DNA from: an uncultured Bacteroidales bacterium | Lineage (GTDB): Bacteria > Bacteroidota > Bacteroidia > Bacteroidales > UBA4417 | Reading direction: 5' to 3' | Length of the DNA: 12,031 bases | Assembly (NCBI GenBank): GCA_937965665.1 | Contig: CALCJE010000300.1 | Location: 1-12,031, forward strand | Shown: positions 8,374 through 12,031 of the stretch, piece by piece | Numbering within the stretch: position 1 is the stretch's first letter | Layout: the number at the start of each line of letters is the position of its first letter | Notes under the pieces: model-generated | The model's database searches: none | Told to the model about the DNA's origin: nothing | The model's input: the letters and a program-made list of their open reading frames with translations, nothing else | Program-made: the position numbers and the translations under genes

Positions 8374-9128
8374 ATAGTCAGCCCGCGACTCAGTTTTTTT
8401 TTAGTTGAATCAAATTATTTAATGCCTTGCGAAACTACCTCAGCGAACATTTTATTTATGCAGTTTACCTGCATGAATGATAAAACATCAACTTAAATAT
8501 CTGCATTAGTAATGAAATTATAGCAATCAGGATAAAATACCATTGTTTTCTGAAAATCTGTTTGTAGTCTTTCGCTGGTTCTGATGCGATATTTGCACTT
8601 AATACTTCTGCACGAAGGCTTTAATAATTTGCATTTTATTTCATTACATTCTTTGGCAGAGGCAGATATTATACAAGGAGTTGTGGTTGCATACAAGATT
8701 CAAATTTTATTGTATTGTCTTTCATGAACCCAACAGATCATTGCTTATAAACCTTGTACTTTCAATACCCTTGTAATCAGATATCATTGAACCTTTGAAT
8801 TGTTGCGGAGTAAGAGTTTATTCAGGAATTGCTGCTGCTCAGTTAATTGTGTTAATCAGGATGCAAGCAATTTTCCGGTTAAAGGCAATCGGAAAAATAC
8901 CTGGCTAAACTGAACTGAATATACTGCATAAGTTTTCGTGCTTTCAACTCTTTTAAAGGGAACCGTGAAAAAAATTATTTCAAAACTGAATAAATCAGCA
9001 GCATGATCAGCTTTAAATTGATGAATGAAGCATAGTGCTGATCTGCCCGATAAACGAACAACCCAATCAATTCAATAAGTATTAACCTCAACCCCAATAA
9101 ATCAGATGCCTATGAAGTAAAAGTATCT

Positions 9129-9162
9129 AAAAAAAACGGAACAGTATTGGCCTACTGTTCCG
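9129..9162 (-). terminator. Intrinsic terminator reading on the minus strand
   Basis: The arms CGGAACAGTA (9137-9146) and TACTGTTCCG (9153-9162) are perfectly complementary over 10 bp around the loop TTGGCC. On the + strand the hairpin is preceded by eight A residues (9129-9136), so on the minus strand it is followed by a U8 tract. That is the standard layout of a rho-independent terminator for leftward transcription. On the + strand no U tract follows, so it should not end the susC mRNA, although it would form a hairpin in its leader. No minus-strand protein gene lies upstream of it, so it probably ends a short antisense RNA. Confidence 0.7.
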
Positions 9163-9204
9163 CACGATAATGTCCCAATCAGATCAAAATCAATCAGTAA
9201 CATT
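9129..9204 (-). ncRNA. Candidate cis-antisense sRNA opposite the susC leader
   Basis: Inferred RNA of about 75 nt running leftward from near 9204 to the U tract of the terminator at 9129-9162. It would be fully complementary to the untranslated leader of the susC-like gene, ending some 14 nt before its start codon. Support: a strong terminator hairpin of the right orientation with no other gene to serve, and a full match to the -7 promoter box on the minus strand at 9211-9218. Against: no TTG element at the expected -33 distance. Cis-antisense RNAs of this kind (DonS and relatives) are known to repress SusC/SusD loci in Bacteroides; extension to this locus is an inference. Confidence 0.4.
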
Positions 9205-9210
9205 AACTTA

Positions 9211-9218
9211 CAAAAGTA
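9211..9218 (-). promoter_or_regulatory. Candidate minus-strand -7 box (TACTTTTG)
   Basis: CAAAAGTA on the + strand reads TACTTTTG on the minus strand, an exact match to the Bacteroidota -7 consensus TAnnTTTG. It touches the first base of the susC start codon and points toward the minus-strand terminator. The -33 TTG element is not seen at normal spacing; a T-rich stretch lies there instead. A short degenerate box like this can occur by chance. Confidence 0.35.
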
Positions 9219-12031
9219 TGAAAAAAATCCGAAATCTGTTGGATAAGAGGCTTCGTGTCTTTTTATCAGCACAATCATCAAGAATTATCAGCCTGACGTT
9301 CCTATTTTCGCTGCTGACGGTACTTCAGTTTTCAGCTATAGCAGCAAATCCGGCACCTAAAAAAATCACAGGTACCGTAACTACCGAAAAAGGGGAGGCA
9401 ATCCCCGGTGTTTCAATCAGTATAAAAGGAACCACCAATGGTACCATCACTGATATCGACGGGAAATATGCGATCGATGTACCAGAGACTGCTACAACCC
9501 TGGTATTCACCTTCGTAGGTATGATTACCCAGGAAGTGAGCATAAACAACCAAAGCGTTATTAATGTTGTATTAAAAGAAGCAGCCGTTGGTCTCGACGA
9601 GGTTGTGGTTGTTGGTTACGGAACCAAGAAAAAGAGCCTTGTAACCGGTGCTATTTCATCAGTGAAGGCTAAAGACTTACAAACAACTGCTTCCTCCAGG
9701 GCCGATCAGGCAATCCAGGGTAAAGTTTCAGGTGTAATGGTATTACCAACATCGGGTTCACCAGGTGCAGGTTCCAAAATCAGGATCAGGGGTACCAACT
9801 CCAACTCCAATTCAAATCCATTGTTTATTGTGGATGGAATGAAAACCGGAGATATCAATAACATCGACCCAAGTGATATCGAATCGATGGAAGTTTTAAA
9901 GGACGCAGCATCTTCAGCTATTTATGGAACCGAAGGAGCTAATGGTGTAATCCTTGTAACTACCAAATCAGGTAAATCAGGTAAAGGTGTGGTAAATTAT
10001 GATTTTCAGTTCGGCACTCAGAGTGTAAGATCGGATATGAAAATGATGGACGCTACACAATACAAACAGTGGATGTCCGAATCAGGACAGGTTACCCAGG
10101 ATCGTTTCAATGCAAATACTGATTGGTTGAGTGAGACTTTCCAGTCGGCCCCGATGCAAAAGCACCATCTTTCATTTTCCGGTGGAAATGAAAAAACAAC
10201 TTATATGCTGTCCGGATCTTATCTTACCCAGGACGGTATTGTTGGTGGGGATAAAGCTAACTACACCCGCTACACCTCGAGGCTGAATTTAAAAAGTGAA
10301 GTTAAAAAATGGCTCGAAGTAGGCGGTAATTTTAACTACAGCCACTCCAACCAGAAAAATGTTGGACAAGATGATGAATATAGAAGTTTGGTTAACAGCG
10401 CGTTGTTAATTGATCCTTTAACTCCTATTACTTACACAGGTACTCCAGCCCATGTTCAGTCACTTTTAGACCAGGGAAAAGTAATTGTAAAAGATGGTAA
10501 TGGCAATTATTATGGATTAACTGAAAATGTATCAGGCGAAATGTCAAATCCGCTTGCAACCCTTACTACATATCATAATACAACCGAACAGGATAAGATT
10601 ATGGGAACAGGGTATGCAACCATTAAACCTTTCAAAGGATTTTCATTGACTTCAAGGATTGGTCTGGATCTTACCTACCAGAATCAGCATATCTGGACAC
10701 CGCTGTATTATTTCTCGACCGAAAATCAGAATGGTACCACCAATGTTACCGATAATCTGAATAAGTACAATACCTGGTTATGGGAAAACTTTGCCACTTA
10801 CTCAAGAGATTTTGGCGATCACTCCTTAACCGTAATGGCAGGATATTCAGCCCAGGACTACAAAGGCCCGGCTTATACCATGTACTCAGCACCATTAGTA
10901 GCTGAAGGCGATCAGTATGCAAACCAGGGATCAACCACATCCGACCTTTACGACAGAACAGGTGGAGTGCCAACCGAAAATTCGATGGCTTCCATGTATG
11001 CCCGTCTTTCATACAGTTATGCGGGTAAATATCTGTTGGAAGGATCAATCCGCAGAGACGGCGCAAGTGTTTTCCCAACTGATGCAAAATATGCAACTTT
11101 CCCATCGGTATCAGCCGGTTGGGTAATCAATAAGGAAGACTTTTTAAAGGATGTTAAGCTGATTTCCTATTTGAAACTTAGGGCCAGCTGGGGCGCAAAC
11201 GGAAGCAAATCGAACCTGCCGGGCAACGAAGATAAAGAACTCTGGACTCTTGCCGGCATCAGGTATCCTGATGCTACCGGTACATATCAGTCAGGCGCTC
11301 AAATCTCGAAACTGGTTAATAAGGATTTGAGATGGGAAAGAACTGAAATGGCTGACATCGGTTTCGATATAAGGTTGCTGAATAATAAAATTAGTTTTAC
11401 TGCTGACTGGTACAACAAGAATACCGAAGATCTGATTGCACTGGGAACATTCCCGATGTCAACCGGTGGCGGTATGCCATTTGTTAACGCTGGAACTGTA
11501 AACAACAAAGGATTTGAATTCGAACTTGGCTATACGAACAATGATAATGAGTTGAGGTATGCTGCCAATGTGAACCTTTCGACACTGAAAAACGAAGTAA
11601 CCCAGCTGGATGTTAATGCACCTGTTGCCGGGGCAAGTGTTCGTGGTTATAACCTAACCTGGTTCGAAGAAGGTCAGCCAATCTGGTATTTCAAAGGATA
11701 CAAAACCGATGGTATATTCGACAGCAAAGCAGAAGCTGATTCTTATAATACAAAATACGGAACAACTTTCGTAGCTGGTGATCCTATCGTAGTTGATGTT
11801 AACGGTGATAATAAAATTTCACCTTCTGACCAGACTAAAATCGGAAGCCCTCATCCATCATTAATTTATGGCGGTAACATTTCATTGGGATATAAAGGTT
11901 TTGATTTTAACTTAGCTTTCCAGGGAGTTTCAGGAAATGATATTTTCATGGCCTGGTATCGTACCGACAGGAGTTTGTCGAACAAACCGGCTTATATGTA
12001 CGAAGGCAGGTGGACAGCAACCAATACAAGT
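9218..12031 (+). CDS. SusC-like TonB-dependent outer-membrane receptor, 3'-truncated
   Basis: Outer-membrane oligosaccharide importer of the SusC/RagA family; 938 codons with no stop, so roughly the last tenth is beyond the window. Order: long Sec signal with a basic N-region (1-43, cleavage near AIAA/N); carboxypeptidase-regulatory-like beta domain (about 48-120, KKITGTVTTEKGEAIPGVSI); TonB box region LDEVVVVGYG (126-135); plug with IRIRGT, PLFIVDGM and the SusC signature AIYGTEGANGVILVTTKSG (234-252); then the beta-barrel, with a late DVNGDNKISPSDQTKIG turn typical of these proteins. There is no STN domain, so direct control by an anti-sigma factor is not expected. The plug has a small NSNSNSN run (194-200) before PLFIVDG. 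The start is the ATG behind an A-rich leader without Shine-Dalgarno sequence. A susD partner is expected just downstream. The glycan cannot be told from the sequence. Confidence 0.96.
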   Translation, partial: MKKIRNLLDKRLRVFLSAQSSRIISLTFLFSLLTVLQFSAIAANPAPKKITGTVTTEKGEAIPGVSISIKGTTNGTITDIDGKYAIDVPETATTLVFTFVGMITQEVSINNQSVINVVLKEAAVGLDEVVVVGYGTKKKSLVTGAISSVKAKDLQTTASSRADQAIQGKVSGVMVLPTSGSPGAGSKIRIRGTNSNSNSNPLFIVDGMKTGDINNIDPSDIESMEVLKDAASSAIYGTEGANGVILVTTKSGKSGKGVVNYDFQFGTQSVRSDMKMMDATQYKQWMSESGQVTQDRFNANTDWLSETFQSAPMQKHHLSFSGGNEKTTYMLSGSYLTQDGIVGGDKANYTRYTSRLNLKSEVKKWLEVGGNFNYSHSNQKNVGQDDEYRSLVNSALLIDPLTPITYTGTPAHVQSLLDQGKVIVKDGNGNYYGLTENVSGEMSNPLATLTTYHNTTEQDKIMGTGYATIKPFKGFSLTSRIGLDLTYQNQHIWTPLYYFSTENQNGTTNVTDNLNKYNTWLWENFATYSRDFGDHSLTVMAGYSAQDYKGPAYTMYSAPLVAEGDQYANQGSTTSDLYDRTGGVPTENSMASMYARLSYSYAGKYLLEGSIRRDGASVFPTDAKYATFPSVSAGWVINKEDFLKDVKLISYLKLRASWGANGSKSNLPGNEDKELWTLAGIRYPDATGTYQSGAQISKLVNKDLRWERTEMADIGFDIRLLNNKISFTADWYNKNTEDLIALGTFPMSTGGGMPFVNAGTVNNKGFEFELGYTNNDNELRYAANVNLSTLKNEVTQLDVNAPVAGASVRGYNLTWFEEGQPIWYFKGYKTDGIFDSKAEADSYNTKYGTTFVAGDPIVVDVNGDNKISPSDQTKIGSPHPSLIYGGNISLGYKGFDFNLAFQGVSGNDIFMAWYRTDRSLSNKPAYMYEGRWTATNTS

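Larger units (their letters stand above)
7875..9128. other. Long gene-free region with possible decayed coding DNA
   Basis: No intact gene of plausible size is seen on either strand. The left part (to about 8400) has a base composition like the coding regions (43-47% G+C in the lines I counted) but is broken by stops in all frames. The right part falls to about 30-35%. A frame at 8013-8231 contains KIMVLSWDYSGLNGK and ends KYRLAE; a shifted frame at about 8233-8373 contains NRNAPLFLIAASD, which loosely resembles the P.FL..A.DD strand of alpha/beta-hydrolase esterases. These may be remnants of an esterase gene; this is weak. The region also contains small inverted repeats (8065-8083, 8458-8474, 9005-9043). 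No tRNA, insertion sequence or CRISPR was seen. The susC promoter should lie in the right part, but no full TAnnTTTG box was found on the + strand. The nearest partial matches are AACCTTTG at 8790 and TAAGTTTT at 8929. Confidence 0.5.

Noticed and set aside
8376..8402. Short stem followed by nine T residues, possible rightward terminator
   Set aside because: The stem is only AGTC/GACT with a 7-nt loop and three bases before the T run; too weak to call.
8458..8474. ATGCAG/CTGCAT hairpin with 5-nt loop
   Set aside because: Six base pairs without a T tract or nearby gene; expected by chance in a region this long.
8493..8696. 67-codon minus-strand open frame in the gene-free region
   Set aside because: Cysteine- and arginine-rich, no family resemblance, AT-rich context and no neighbour on that strand; most likely chance.
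8790..8797. AACCTTTG as the susC -7 box with TTG at 8771
   Set aside because: First base mismatched, spacing to TTG only 16 nt, and more than 400 nt from the gene; no better than background.
9005..9043. GATCAGC/GCTGATC inverted pair with 25-nt spacer
   Set aside because: Short arms and long spacer; no flanking signal that gives it meaning.
10746..11105. 119-codon minus-strand open frame
   Set aside because: Lies wholly inside the SusC-like gene, antisense to well-conserved barrel sequence; composition follows the sense gene.

Overview
The window looks like part of a glycan-utilisation locus from a Bacteroidota bacterium, most likely an environmental Bacteroidales/Marinilabiliales-type organism. 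The reasons are a SusC-type TonB-dependent receptor with the VVVGYG box and the AIYG..GANGVILVTTK signature, A-rich leaders without Shine-Dalgarno sequences, and the set of enzymes. The taxonomic depth is an inference. Every recognisable gene is on the + strand.

Layout. 2-889: C-terminal part of a GPH-type sugar:cation symporter, cut by the left edge. 938-3379: complete cytoplasmic cellobiose phosphorylase (GH94). 3380-3823: AT-rich gap. 3824-5680: secreted GH2 enzyme with the full beta-glucuronidase active-site set, including the N-x-K carboxylate motif. 5787-6821: aldo/keto reductase of the YghZ type. 6858-7874: secreted GH5 endo-glycanase. 7875-9217: 1.34 kb without an intact gene; its left part looks like decayed coding DNA and its right part is AT-rich. 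9218-12031: SusC-like receptor, open to the right edge (938 codons, no stop).

How the genes could work together (inference). The SusC protein, presumably with a SusD just outside the window, would import oligosaccharides. In the periplasm GH5 would cut a beta-linked backbone and the GH2 enzyme would remove terminal uronic acid. The symporter would carry the disaccharide into the cytosol, where GH94 would split cellobiose into glucose 1-phosphate and glucose. This points to an acidic beta-1,4-glucan-type substrate, but no single substrate can be read from the sequence.

The most interesting non-coding signal lies just upstream of susC. A perfect 10-bp hairpin with an adjoining run of eight A residues reads as an intrinsic terminator for the MINUS strand, and a match to the Bacteroidota -7 promoter box also lies on the minus strand next to the susC start codon. 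Together they could encode a roughly 75-nt RNA antisense to the susC leader, similar in plan to the DonS-type cis-antisense RNAs of Bacteroides polysaccharide loci.
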